Part shown: positions 34,126 to 45,022 of the stretch, piece by piece
Layout of the letters: each line of letters begins with the position of its first letter
Position numbering within the stretch: position 1 is the first letter of the stretch
Source: Coniella vitis
Taxonomy: Eukaryota > Ascomycota > Sordariomycetes > Diaporthales > Schizoparmaceae
DNA: 64,000 nt
Assembly: GCA_011317545.1 (NCBI GenBank)
Contig: WUJK01000008.1
Span: forward strand, 620,001-684,000
Direction: 5' to 3'
Notes under the pieces: model-generated
What the model was told of the DNA's origin: nothing
What the model saw: only the letters and a program-made list of their open reading frames with translations
Databases searched by the model: none
Translations under genes and position numbers: made by a program

Positions 34126-35502
34126 ACAACAACCACCACAACGACCGAAACGGTAAGTTACTGGGGTATTCATGCACCTCTATGGCGTATGTCCTATAGC
34201 ATACGGCCAAGTGTTCCGTGCCTCTACTTACACCAGCGAGTGCAACTAATGACACTCATAAAGCAGACCAAAAATCAAGCACCCACATACCTCACCATCC
34301 ACTGTGCCTGTGACCCGCGACATGCAGCATATGAGCCCCCAAGAGCAAGCCGAAACGCGGTCAGCAGCCGCGGGACCAAGTAATCCCCGGGCAATTCACC
34401 GCTCCATGCGACCCCAAGAGCTGCTGGAGGGAGACGCCGCCCTCGACTATGCCCTGTCCGAAGAGGGCGACATCACCGCTGAAGACTTTGGCTCCATGAA
34501 TCTCGCCGACCACATGTCCAGGATCGACAACATGCCCCCCTCTGAAATCCCGCCGCGGGAGGGCCTATACTCGACCCCACTGAGCTGGGAAAAACCACAG
34601 CCGGGACTCCGCCCAGACTCTCTCATGAGCATGCAGAACCCGCAGCAGTTGACCGAGGAGGAACAGCGGCGTCTGATTGCCATTGCCATGAACACGGGGC
34701 CCGTCATGGGCGGACTGGGGTCGGGCCAGTTCGGGCAACTGGGCGCGTCGCGAGGATACGTCGCCGGGGGTGGGCTGCATGCATCTCTGGGCGCAGGCTT
34801 CAACTTTGGCGGGGGCTTGGGCAATCTGGGCGGGTTTGGCGGACTGGGTGGCCTAGGCGGCCTCGGCATGGGCTTTGTCACCGACGACGCACCACTGTTG
34901 CGGCCAGAGACACCGGCTGTGGCAAAACCACCCCAACCGAGACTATCCCGGGCGGCGTCGACGGACAAGGGTGACGTCAAGGGCAAAGGCCAAGAAAAGG
35001 AGGTCGATGATGAGGCCGCCAAGCCCAAGGGCAAGAGCGGGGATCGCACGGCGCACAATGATATTGAGCGCAAATACCGGACGAATCTCAAGGACAAGAT
35101 CTCGGAACTGCGCGATGCAGTGCCAGCTCTGAGAACGATACAGGAGGGTGTGGTGGATGAAGGGGATGAGAACGCGCCGGGAAACCGACCTAAAGTTAGC
35201 AAAGTGAGTCCTCACAGTCCTTCTCGGCTATTAAGCCACTCCCGGATATCACTGGTTTGGGCGAGATATGACAACTCGGTTGCACACCAGAGATCTAACC
35301 ATATTCTCAGGGCACGGTTCTCACCAAGGCCACCGAGTACATCAGCTACTTGGAGAAGAAGAATAGGGCCATCATGGCACAGCACCAACAGCTATCCCGC
35401 CGACTCGCAGCCTTTGAGCAGTTGCTCAGCCAGACAGCGCGTCCAACCTTCCAAATGCCGAATTACAGCAGGACGTTATTTGATCCGCGAGCCTTTTGTT
35501 AG
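33250..35502 (+). CDS. SREBP-type basic helix-loop-helix transcription factor without membrane segments
   Basis: Four exons, 33250-33303, 33575-34152, 34267-35203 and 35311-35502, encode 586 residues. The bHLH begins RTAHNDIERKYRTNLKDKI. The tyrosine in ERKYR is the hallmark that lets SREBP factors bind sterol response elements as well as E-boxes. The loop is long and acidic (VDEGDENAPGNRP), and an intron interrupts the domain just before helix 2 (GTVLTKATEYISYLEKKNRA). The N-terminus has two poly-Gln tracts, a Ser/Pro acidic region and a Gly/Leu repeat (GGLGNLGGFGGLGGLGGLG). The protein ends about 60 residues after the HLH with no transmembrane helices, so it resembles SrbB-like fungal factors rather than the membrane-bound SrbA. 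Its role (sterol, hypoxia or carbohydrate response) is inferred from family only. Confidence 0.85.
33776..33847 (+). repeat. CAG/CAA array, poly-Gln tract 1 of the bHLH factor
   Basis: About 24 consecutive codons, nearly all Gln with one Glu, mixed CAG and CAA. Confidence 0.9.
34072..34135 (+). repeat. CAA/CAG array, poly-Gln tract 2 of the bHLH factor
   Basis: Second in-frame tract in the same exon, followed by Pro-Gln-rich residues before the splice at 34152. Confidence 0.9.
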
Positions 35503-36365
35503 CATGTGCTTCTTTCATATCGCACGGTCGGCAGACAAAGACCGACTGAAAAGTTCTCTGCATCATGGGGAAAAGGCGTATCGAGCCGAAGAAACATTTT
35601 GCCATATTCTTTTTTTTTTTTTCAATAATACAAAAGGAAAAGAAAAGGGGAGGTGGGAAAAAACTTCAAGAACATCTCTTACCTACCATGCAGTCCACAA
35701 TTGCTTCGCTCCTCCAGAGGCACATTCGATAAGCTGGGCTTGCTCATCTGCGGAACTCATCACCATCTAGCCAATCAATTTTGTGAACAATCACGAGACC
35801 AAGAGGGAAGAAGAAGCAAGGGGGAAAACAAGATCCTAGATACCCACTACTCAACCCATTCATGTCTTGTATTATCATTGTTATTTATCATGCAAGCAAG
35901 CAAGCATATGATGAGAAAGTTAACGCCATGTGTGATGCAGACAATGCCCCTTTTCTTTGGAGTCTTTTCTGTATTCAAGTACATATTGGGGAATAGCATA
36001 GCATTGAGCGATATCGTCGCAAAGACGAAGTTTTGCCAATTTTGAAATTGAGTTCTCAATTAGGATTTACCTGCAAGGTGCACTACAGTACTCCTCTGTC
36101 TCTTTTCGAATCAAATTGCTCTGACTCTCTGGATGCGTCGAAAACCGCACATTGCTCATCTCGCGAAATTTTGGGATTGGGTTTGGCTTTTTGCTTTTGC
36201 GCAAATGCGCTTCGCAACCCCTCATGATCATGTGCCCGCTCCTTTTTATATACACAGGCCCAATCAACTTACATGCCACATTTTCTTGCGTTTTTTTTAC
36301 CTCCTCTGCTGGCCTTTTTTTGTCCCGTCTTGCTACTGGCTCCAGCATGATGATCGCCCCCAACC
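35503..36365. other. Convergent 3' region
   Basis: Between the bHLH gene (+) and the aminopeptidase gene (-). It is AT-rich with T runs at 35611-35622 and 36289-36297; no gene seen. Confidence 0.55.
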
Positions 36366-38062
36366 TTAGTTCCTCAGCGCCTCAATGTCAACAACCTCCT
36401 TGACCGCCTCGGTCGTCAACACAATGGGTCCAAACTCATCCACACAGACACTATCCTCGATCCGAATTCCGATCCCCCTAAAGTGTTTGGGCCACCGCTC
36501 ATCATCAGCAGGGACATATACGCCCGGCTCGATCGTAACGCAGTGGCCTGCCTGCAGCGCGACATTCCGTCCGTAGCCGGGACAGTCATGCACATCCAGG
36601 CCGACATAATGGCCTACATGGTGTCCAAACAGCGTTTCCAGCGCGCCGGGCCGGGAAAGGTCAAAGCCCAGCGCGGAAAGCTCATTCCGCAGCGCCACCT
36701 CTGTCGCGCGGTGGATCTGGTCCAGGCTGTGGCCGCTGTCAGCACGGCAGAGCTTGACGCCCGCGCGCTGGACGCGCAACACTGCTTCGTAGAGATCGCG
36801 CTGCGGAGGGGAGAATTTCCCGCTCAACGGCCAGGTGCGCGTGATGTCCGAAACGTACGTGCCGTACTCGGCGCCTGCGTCAACGAGGATGAGCTCATCT
36901 TGTTGGTTCGTAAGCGGTGCATTGTTGAGAACATAATGAATCATGTTTGCGCGGCGGCCGCCGGCCACGACAGGGACGTAGGCGGGCCCGGAGCAGTTGT
37001 CGGCGGTGAAGGCGTGGTCGAGGTGGGCGGCAAGGTCCTTTTCGTAGTGCCAGGGGGAGCGCATTGCGTTGGTGATGGCTCGCCCTGCTACGCGCCCTGC
37101 GTGGCGCATGTTTGCTATCTCAGATGGAGACTTGATGATGCGGAGGGCGTTGACGAGTGGGCGGAGGGGAAGTGGGTTGCGCGTCGGTTTTGGGGTGGCT
37201 GTATCGGTGCAAGTTGTTGTCGTCGAAGCGGTGGTGGTTTTCACTGTGCGGAGGAGGGCGGAGACGCGGGGGTGGGTGGGCGCATCGGTGTAGATGGTAG
37301 ATGCGGACTTGAGCACAGAGGAGAGCATGTGCTCGGCCTGTTTAATGTCGCCGGCCTGGTCGGCGTTGAAGACATCTTCAGCGGCCCGGGTGCCACTCCA
37401 GGGGCCGGACCACTGCTCGGCTACGGGGTCCTTGGGTCGCACGAGAAGGTAGAACATGTAGTCGCCAAATCCATCGCCCGTCTTGTGAATGACGGCGAGG
37501 GATTCGGGCTCGCTGAATCCAGTCAGGTAGAGGAAATTGGATTCTTGGCGGAAGGGAAAGAAGACGGCGCCGGAGCGCCACTGGATGTCGGCGGAGGGGA
37601 GGATGGCGACGGCGTCTTTGGGCATGGATTGGGCGAGGCGGGAGCGGCGGTCGTGGTATTCGCGGGCTGTGATGCCGGGAGTGACTGAGGAGCATGTAGT
37701 GTGTTAGCTGGGGAGCGATCTGGTGAGGTCTTGGTCGGTGTTCTAAGTTCTGGGCAAAGGATTCGAACTGCTGAGGTGCCAGGGAGGGACGCACTTTCGC
37801 CTGGCTGGAGGACATGAGGATGTGTTTCGTAGACTGGCTGCCCGAACTGCAGATCAGACGCCGAAATGGAGGTAGCGTCCGATGCATAATGTCGGCAATG
37901 CTGGCGCAGGTGAAGCTGCTTGTGCTTTTGACTTTGGTGTTGAAGTAGAAAGCCAGCGCGCGAGGCCGCGGACAGCAGCCTTCTGTGCGGGTGAGAGGTT
38001 GCGCACGACAATCGGACGCCTGGCTTAGCCAGTAGCCGGGCAGTAGAGGACGGTGCATTCAT
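36366..38062 (-). CDS. ICP55: Mitochondrial intermediate-cleaving aminopeptidase ICP55 (M24B, Xaa-Pro aminopeptidase-like)
   Basis: Removes one N-terminal residue from mitochondrial proteins after MPP processing, stabilising them against N-end-type turnover. Exons 38062-37795 and 37684-36366 give 528 residues. The N-terminus is rich in Arg/Ser/Ala and lacks acidic residues, as in a mitochondrial presequence. FGQPVYETHPHVLQPGE and ITPGITAREYHDRR match the aminopeptidase-P N-domain. The C-terminal pita-bread metal site is complete: VDAGAEYGTYVSDITRTWP (two Asp), FGHHVGHYVGLDVHD (His), TIEPGVY and RIEDSV (two Glu). A Thr-rich insert (about residues 225-250) is coded by ACC/ACG-type repeats. The donor of the single intron is GTGCGT in phase 1. 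Confidence 0.9.
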
Positions 38063-39057
38063 GGCGGGAGAGGGAGAGGGAGGCTGGCGTCGGTGGCAGC
38101 AGTGAGCATTGCGCCAGAGATTGGTATTGAGTTTGGTGACGGTTCGTTTTCAAGAGGCGGACAAAAAGAATCGGCGACGATGGCAGTCAATTTCCAGCAG
38201 GCACGACAGGGATTACATGTTGTACAAAGTACTAGAAGTATACGTACCCAGGTACATTACGTAGCTTGAATCCCCTCTAGCGAGGAACTGTACATTGTAC
38301 ACAGTACTACCCTATCCCTGTCCCAAAGCGATCACAGAATGCAGGCATATGATTGGTCAAGAATGCCTTACACCACTATACAACCTGCTGTCTGTAGATA
38401 TCACGGACACAGGTTAGCATACCTGGAGCTAGAAGGCTTACTCTTGGCTGGATTCGACGATCTCACTTGTGCCTTGTTCTATTCGAAAGAATAAATCAGT
38501 GTCCTTCCTGGTGTTTGTCATCCGCTGTGACTCAACGTGCCAACGGAGCAAGGCATGTCAGAACATGAGGTTCGGGGTTTTTTAGAGTTCTATTCAACGA
38601 TCGTTGAAAAGATTATATATATGTTCTGAATAGACTCATATATTGGTCTTTCCAGATATGTGCATGCTTAGAAGAATGGTGAGCCTTTCAGAAGGAAATA
38701 TCAACGCCTTCTCTGCCACACCGTCGGTCTATTAATCATCCTGGTGACAATATCGGTCTCATCCTTCGAATTCTTTCAATTCAAACACAGTATTAATAAA
38801 GGAGGTATTGTACTATCCAAGTCCAAACATACATTCCTATCAACTAGTGGGCACGTATCCAAACGTCCTAGAAACGATACGTCCAGCCTCTTGTATTCAT
38901 CTCCACCAATTCACAGTACCCCCCGTCACAGCACCCGTCACTTCAATCGTCTCACGATAAGCATAAAGCAAAGACTCCAGTGGTGGAGGGATCAAGAAAG
39001 ATAGAGAGAGACAGAAGATGATACCCATCCACATATATAACAAGACCAACACAACCC
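38063..39057. other. Intergenic 1 kb with GTAC-type motifs
   Basis: Promoter of ICP55 and 3' flank of the P450 gene. Clusters of GTAC/TACATT motifs lie at 38218-38310, and 38590-38655 is strikingly AT-rich with an imperfect inverted repeat (CAACGATCGTTG at about 38596-38607). No gene seen. Confidence 0.5.
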
Positions 39058-41400
39058 TCACGGCACAACATCAATTTTCTCCCCTTCAGCACCCTCCCGC
39101 AACCGCAGCCTCGCCCTCACCTTCTCCCCCGGCGCCGGCTCGAGGATATGTACCGGAAGGATATAATCATCCAGGTCTGGCACCTTGATGCTTCCGCCCC
39201 GCTGCTGCTTCTCGCCCTCTGCCACGCCCTCCATCTCCATCCGCAGTACCACACACGCCACGAAGCCCAGTGTCTCAGCCGTTGCAAAGTATCGACCGGG
39301 ACAAATTGTTTTGCCGCCGCCAAAGCCGCGGAATGCAGAGGTGCGTGTTGCGGATGTGCTTTTCTCGCTGTTTCGATTGTGGTTCTTACTGCTCTTGTTG
39401 TTTTGGCTGCTGTTGCTGTCGTCGTCGTCGTCGTCGTTGATGGTACTCTTCTCCATGATGCTGTCACTAGTATCTCCTGGCAAGTCCCTGTTGTCCGGAT
39501 GGCTCTCGTCCCATTTGGCCTTCTTGGTCGAAGATGAACTCGATTGATGACGACCAAGGTGTCGCTGCGGCCGGAACTCGTCTGCGTCCTCGCCCCAGAG
39601 CGACCGACTTAAATGCATCACGCCCCCTGCAATCTGTACAATGGCCCCCTTTTGCAACAAATACCGAGTTTCAACGTTTCCATTTCCTCGTCCTACTCCA
39701 CTGTTTTCACTTGCCTTTTCTTCGCCTTGGCCCTCCTGTCGTCGAGAACGTGATATTGTCGAACTTGTTGAAGGAACAGTGATGTATGTATCCTCCTGCA
39801 CCAGTCTCGTCGAGAAATTGTTCGAGCCCAGCCGTAGAACCTCTTGGAAAATGGCATGGAGCGTCGGGCAGGCTTTGTATCTGTCGCGTGTGAGAGCGCG
39901 GAGGCTCAGAGATCTTCTCTTCCCCTTCCCCTTCTCCCTTGCCCTGCCCGGCTCTGCCGAAGTAGCCGTTGATGCTGTGGACGGTGAAGGCCGAACAGCA
40001 CTATCCTCAATGTTGCTCCCAGCATCATCACCACCACCACCATCTCGCACGACGCCACTCCTTACAAGCTCGTCCCTCACGGCCCGCAACAACTCTGGAT
40101 CAGCATACACACGCACAAGCGTCCAAAAGGCCACGGTGGCCGTGTTGACCATGGCTGCAAAGAAGAAACTGAGCTCCGAGCGCGCGACGCCATCGGGGGA
40201 GAAGCCGTGGGTGCGAGCGATGCGGATGCGGTTGAGGACGATGGGTGAGGCGCCTGTTCTTGGGGTCCGTCTCTGAATTGGTATTCCTTCTTTGTCGTCG
40301 TTGGTGGTGGTGGTGGTGGTGTTGCTGCTGGTAGACTTCACATCCTCAGGCAAATACTCCTCCGCAACAATGTACCTCCTAAACGCCGCAACCAATCTCT
40401 CTCGTGCAAAATACGGCACCCGCGCAAGAACAGAAGGCCACACACCAACAAGCAGCTGTCCCAGTCCATGGTCCCAGTTCCAGAAATCTGTTTCTAGGTC
40501 TTGTTCTTCTTCTTCTCCTTCTTGTCGTCGTCGGTCATTGTCCCCACCGTCCTGCTGCTGTTGGCGATGATGTTGTTGTTTCACAGCAAAAGGATTCCGC
40601 AACCCATAAAGCACTCTCGCCGAAGCCACAATAACAACATGGCGCACCCACGGCAACAAATCGTGGATGGAATCGTCTTCCTCTTCCTCTCCCTCTTCCC
40701 CTTGGCCGTTTCCTCCTCCCCCCTCCTTCTTCAGCCCCTCCAGAAACCCATCCACTTCCCCCACCAGCGCCCTGACAGACTCAAGCGTCAACTGATCCAA
40801 CTCCTGCCCAGCACCAAGATAACCCACCATCATCCCATGCAAATCCTCCAGTACACCTTTCTCTGGCCTGCCCTTTTCGTCCTTGCCATCGTTCTTTTTA
40901 TTTCCATCATGCTCAGCCCCAATCCCCCTCTCCACAATCTCTCTCGTCTCCCCATCCAACCCCATAATCTTACTCACCACTCCCGGCAAATGCTTATTTG
41001 CCGACAACTCCTTCACAGGTCTCCTCTGCACCGCAGCTGTGACACTCGGCGACGTAACTATGTACATCCTCCCTTGCCCTCGCCCACCTCCACCAGCACC
41101 ACTACCACCACCAAAGGACGGTGCGACAACAAGGGTGAAAATGGGCAACTCCGGGTGTGCGAGGCCCAAGCTGCGGATATAGTGTCCACCCTGGAGGGCC
41201 ATGAGGATGAGGTGGCCGATGTAGGGAATGGGCAAGGGGCATGGGAGGATGGGGGGTTCGTGAGGGTGGGAGGGTTGGCGGGAGAGGTAATTGACAAGAA
41301 GTAGGAAGAAGATGGCGAGAAGAAGTATCAGGATGAGGAAGGTTGGAGATGAGGGTGGAAGCAACGGCCATGCCATTGTCCAAACCCAATCCAAGACCAT
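39058..41400 (-). CDS. Cytochrome P450 with long low-complexity inserts (CYP7/CYP8-like)
   Basis: Intron-less frame of 780 residues; ordinary P450s are about 500-550. An N-terminal membrane anchor (about residues 10-40, FLILILLLAIFFLLLVNYL) leads to the P450 fold. The helix-I region is FFFAAMVNTATVAFWTLV, the ExxR motif is FQEVLRLG (about residue 515), a meander FRPQRH follows, and the heme-binding loop is FGGGKTICPGRYFA with the axial Cys near residue 700. The pattern resembles the fungal CYP7/prostacyclin-synthase-like group, including the NTATVAFW form of helix I. The extra 200 or more residues are Gly/Glu/Lys, Gln/Asp, Thr and Ser/Asn/Asp-rich inserts, mostly in loops, several coded by trinucleotide repeats. 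Heme and ExxR motifs are intact, so it may still be active. Confidence 0.85.
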   Translation of the reverse strand: MVLDWVWTMAWPLLPPSSPTFLILILLLAIFFLLLVNYLSRQPSHPHEPPILPCPLPIPYIGHLILMALQGGHYIRSLGLAHPELPIFTLVVAPSFGGGSGAGGGGRGQGRMYIVTSPSVTAAVQRRPVKELSANKHLPGVVSKIMGLDGETREIVERGIGAEHDGNKKNDGKDEKGRPEKGVLEDLHGMMVGYLGAGQELDQLTLESVRALVGEVDGFLEGLKKEGGGGNGQGEEGEEEEDDSIHDLLPWVRHVVIVASARVLYGLRNPFAVKQQHHRQQQQDGGDNDRRRQEGEEEEQDLETDFWNWDHGLGQLLVGVWPSVLARVPYFARERLVAAFRRYIVAEEYLPEDVKSTSSNTTTTTTNDDKEGIPIQRRTPRTGASPIVLNRIRIARTHGFSPDGVARSELSFFFAAMVNTATVAFWTLVRVYADPELLRAVRDELVRSGVVRDGGGGDDAGSNIEDSAVRPSPSTASTATSAEPGRAREKGKGKRRSLSLRALTRDRYKACPTLHAIFQEVLRLGSNNFSTRLVQEDTYITVPSTSSTISRSRRQEGQGEEKASENSGVGRGNGNVETRYLLQKGAIVQIAGGVMHLSRSLWGEDADEFRPQRHLGRHQSSSSSTKKAKWDESHPDNRDLPGDTSDSIMEKSTINDDDDDDSNSSQNNKSSKNHNRNSEKSTSATRTSAFRGFGGGKTICPGRYFATAETLGFVACVVLRMEMEGVAEGEKQQRGGSIKVPDLDDYILPVHILEPAPGEKVRARLRLREGAEGEKIDVVP

Positions 41401-42000
41401 AGCTCAAGTCGTGATAGGGCGGGGCGCTTGTGGCCCTTGTAGCGAGGTTGGAGTTATGATGAGAGAGTCAACCCGAACTGCAGCATGAGAGCGAAGCAAC
41501 GAGACGATGTTGCGTGAGCAGCTTCAGGACCATCTCAAGGGAGATTTCTTGTGATCAGGGCCAAAAAGAAGAAGAAGAAAAAAAACAATTCTCCATCGAG
41601 GTTGGACAGCACAGCTGTGATCCGGCGTACAATTTCAAATCACCCCCGGCTCTCTTCCCCTTTCCTCGCACGCGAAAATGAAACCACCACCAATGCAACT
41701 CTTGCAGCTGCATGATTCGATGTAACATATGAGCAAGTCATACGCTGCCTAGTACTTCCCCCGCTGCGGCTTAGCAGCCGTCCCTCGCTTGTCCCAATTC
41801 GGGCAGATACGTATGCAGAACAAGGTTGTAATGTGTTTTTCCTTTTGATTCATGGTATCTTCATATTCCCACATACTGGCTACCAATTGCGCCTTTGATC
41901 AATCTGCCGCAAAGCGATCCCATCCAATTCTCATGATGGCTTGACTTACATGTCAGAAATGCTCGCGGTATATAACACAATAAACGTTCAACGCTGCAAT
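41401..42000. other. Promoter of the P450 gene / 3' flank of FBP1
   Basis: 600 bp without a supported gene. Confidence 0.5.
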
Positions 42001-43260
42001 TTACTTGTGGAACTTCTTGACCTTTTCACACTCATCCCAACTGCCCATAAAGATTCCTGACCTGTCGTGAATGTGTCTTTGGGGGCGGGTTAGCAAGAGC
42101 CCCACAATAGCGTTCCAGCAAAGGGGGTAAGTACTGACTCTGGTACAACTTCCAACATTCTTTCCATCTTGCTGTTCAATGCTTGTCCGCCAGCTACGTC
42201 GTCTGTTAGCCGTCGCTCATATCCAGTGACGAAAAAGCATGGAAACACATACCATTCTCAAACACCATGGCCATAGGCGCACACTCATACAGAATACGGA
42301 GCTTGCCCTTGGGGCTCTTCTTGTCGGCCGGGTATGCAAAGATGCCACCGTACAACAGGGTCCGGTATGCATCAGCCACCATGGAGCCAATATAACGGGA
42401 GCTGTAAGGCTTGCCCTTGCCGTCGTCACCTTGTGGCTCCTTGAGCGAGTTGAAGTAGTCCTTGACATTGTCCTCCCAGTACACCGAGTTACCCTCGTTG
42501 ACCGAGTAGATGGAGCGCGACTTGGGCAGCCTCATGTCTGGGTGGGTGAGAATAAACTCTCCAACACCGTTATCGAGGGTGAAGCCGTTGACACTGCCGC
42601 CCTTCATGGTGATGACTAGCTGTGCGGAAGCACCATACATGGTGAAACCAGCAGCAACCAGCTCGGTTCCAGGCTTCAAGATGTCCTCTTTGGTGCCAGT
42701 GGAGCCCTCGGCCAGCTTGTGGATGGCAAAGATGGTGCCGACAGACACACCAGCGTCCAGGTTAGAGGAGCCGTCGATTGGGTCGCAAGCCACGGCGTAG
42801 CGGGCATTCTTGTTTTCATTGAAGAAAATGATGTTCTCCTCCTCTTCTGATACTAGCAAGGCGCACTTGCCCGAGGAGCGCATGGCAGCAATAAAGAGGT
42901 CGTTGGAGATGACATCGAGCTTCTTTTGCTCGTCGCCAGTGGTGTTGGAGGACCCAGCCAAGCCAGTGAGGTTGACCAGCGTTGCGCGTCGAATATAGTA
43001 GGCAATGGACTTGAAGGAGAACTGCAGTGCGTGGCACAGAAGGCTGGACAAAGACAAAAGAGGCACAATATGTTAGCCTGTGAGTTCTTGACAGGCCATG
43101 TGCGTCTGGAGGGGTTGCCGCGGCCAACTTACGTGAAGTCTCCTGTTGCCTCCTTGACCTTGACTTGTTCTTCAGTCAGGAATCTTGTGAGGGTGACAAT
43201 GTTGGTGTTGATGGTCTCAACCTCGCCGCCATCGCCGTTGGAGTGTACTGCGGCAGACAT
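42001..43260 (-). CDS. FBP1: Fructose-1,6-bisphosphatase
   Basis: Gluconeogenic enzyme hydrolysing fructose-1,6-bisphosphate in the cytosol. Exons 43260-43133, 43043-42253, 42194-42140 and 42076-42001 give 349 residues, the normal fungal length. Motifs: VSEEEEN (metal-binding Glu cluster, about 108-114), DPIDGSSNLD (130-139, the family signature), the YECAPMAMVFENAGGQ substrate site completed across a splice, and the C-terminal PEHIHDRSGIFMGSWDE. The last intron uses a GTCAGT donor; it is chosen because it is the only GT that keeps phase and restores the conserved HIHDRS. The gene is divergent from PEX11 over 1.76 kb; both are commonly induced on non-fermentable carbon. Confidence 0.96.
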
Positions 43261-43809
43261 GTCGACTGTAGGGGCAATCTGTCAAGCAGCTCGAGAAGGT
43301 ATATAGCAAGATGAGAGCACCGGAAAAATTGGCTGAAAGCCGGAACAATTCAGAGTGATCGCGAACCGCGTCTTGGAAGGGTGATATAAAGACTGTGAGG
43401 CTGCTGAAGCGTGTGAGCGCGTGATGGGCGTTGCGGTGGTGGGGGAGGGCAACGAGGCCGAGCGTGTTCGCGAGAGTTCAAGTAGCGTGGTGGTAGTGGT
43501 GGTGGAGAAGAGCAAGAAGGAAGAATTGCTGGAGAGGAGTGCAGGGTGTGTATGTGAGGAAGAGTGGGAGAGGAAGAAAAGGACGAGCAACGAGAGGAGA
43601 CAGAGTTACTGGCAAAGTATATGATCAGGAAAGGACACGAGCAGAGCAAGCCGGGATGTCATGCCCAAGGAGGAACTCACGAGAATTCATCGGCAGGCGC
43701 TCATGGCGTATCTCAAGTCCGAAGTGAAGCACTGACGCGAAGTGCATACATAGTACAAGCACTATGTACCCTGCCCCACGGCTTGCAGACTCCGGCACAT
43801 TCCTGTTCC

Positions 43810-43815
43810 CCTCGG
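43810..43815 (+). promoter_or_regulatory. CCTCGG, possible FarA-type site
   Basis: Core matches the known fatty-acid-response hexamer of filamentous fungi. A six-base word is expected about once by chance in a region this long, so support is weak. Confidence 0.2.
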
Positions 43816-44666
43816 TCGTCCCAGCCCCATCGCAACGGGCCATGGCTTGTTGGGCGCTGGGTTGATGGCTTATTAAGTTGCGCTGCTCGGCAGAATGACG
43901 GCTATGGTGACGTCCCTCTCCCCACAGCCCGCGGATTTGGGGTGACCCGCCCCGCTATGGCGGGGTGGTCCAGGGGCACTGGGGGGAGCGGCCGTGGCTC
44001 TGGGAGGCAGTGGGGTGCGTCTGGGCGCAGCGCTTGATGGCAGAGCTGCCGCTACAAAGTGCATAATACCGCTGCAAGAGAATAAACCGGAACCCGGCTC
44101 GACCTAACACATTCTGATATTCGCCATTTCTTAGTGGTGCGTTTTTGGGGATGCTCTTCTTTGGACCTGCTCTTTGTGCTGAGCATTGCTGCTGTGCGGA
44201 TGCCATGCCAACAGTGCCACTGTGTTCTGAGTGCCCTGGCCTGGTGTCCCTCTGTTCGGTTTGTCCCTATTATGATTACATTGCTAATTAATTACAAAGT
44301 ACACTGACTTGTAATTGATCAACCTCACCGATCAACCACCCAAAACTCCACTGTGGCCCACTAGCCAGCACCAAAAGACACTCCCAGAATGTATTATTTC
44401 GTATATATTACATACCTACCTACCTCTGATCCAGAGCTGACTGTTTATGCCGTTCGTCACTCTGGGAATTGTGCAAGCCTTCAAATAATCAAGTGCCGAG
44501 CACGTACGCTTCGGACTGTAGTATCCTGATAAAGCATCAGGGTTCGGGTTGGTGCTCAAAGATGCCTACCCCAACCGCTGCGGCTCCTCCCCGCAGTCTT
44601 GGGGCAGACGCGTGACTGCCAAGACTGGCCATCCATTTCAACCCCCCGGCCCCGTTGCTGCTTCGA

Positions 44667-44672
44667 CCGAGG
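44667..44672 (-). promoter_or_regulatory. CCGAGG (CCTCGG on minus), possible FarA-type site
   Basis: Second hexamer in the same divergent region, 350 bp before the PEX11 start. Chance occurrence cannot be excluded. Confidence 0.2.
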
Positions 44673-45022
44673 CACATGTCAGAAGATGCTTTGCGCCTGC
44701 CGAAACTTTTGTGTATCTCTCTGCTTCTGCTGCTGCTGCTAACCCAAGCATTTCCAGTTCACAGAGACTTTATCTAGGGATCGCTTCACAGCTATTCAAG
44801 ATTATTTGAGCCATTATATCTACGAACCACTGAGTCTCCAAAGCCCTGCTTTTATACGACCGGCAGTCGTCAACGTACTTGCCAGCGAACTCGGCTACCA
44901 CACGGAGGAAGCCCGGCAAACCACGAACACCTCCGTATTTCCACGATCGAACGATCTAGGCGTGCATAATCGAACCATCAACCTCCTCCATTTCCATCAA
45001 AAAACAAACATAGTTGCCCAAG

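Larger units (their letters stand above)
43261..45022. other. Shared divergent promoter region of FBP1 and PEX11
   Basis: 1.76 kb without a supported gene. It contains a CCTCGG at 43810-43815 and a CCGAGG at 44667-44672, the core recognised by fungal fatty-acid regulators of the FarA type, and an inverted GTAC-type motif at 43747-43769. Confidence 0.45.

Noticed and set aside
33776..34135. Regular repeats that might suggest a CRISPR-like array
   Set aside because: They are in-frame CAG/CAA trinucleotide runs in a eukaryotic gene with no spacers.
36483..37688. Plus-strand open frame of 401 residues
   Set aside because: Antisense of the ICP55 second exon, which has every M24 metal ligand.
4549..41400. 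A single secondary-metabolite cluster joining the acyltransferase, FAD monooxygenase and P450
   Set aside because: They are separated by 14-25 kb of unrelated genes (peptidase, transporter, transcription factors, ICP55), and no core synthase lies among them.
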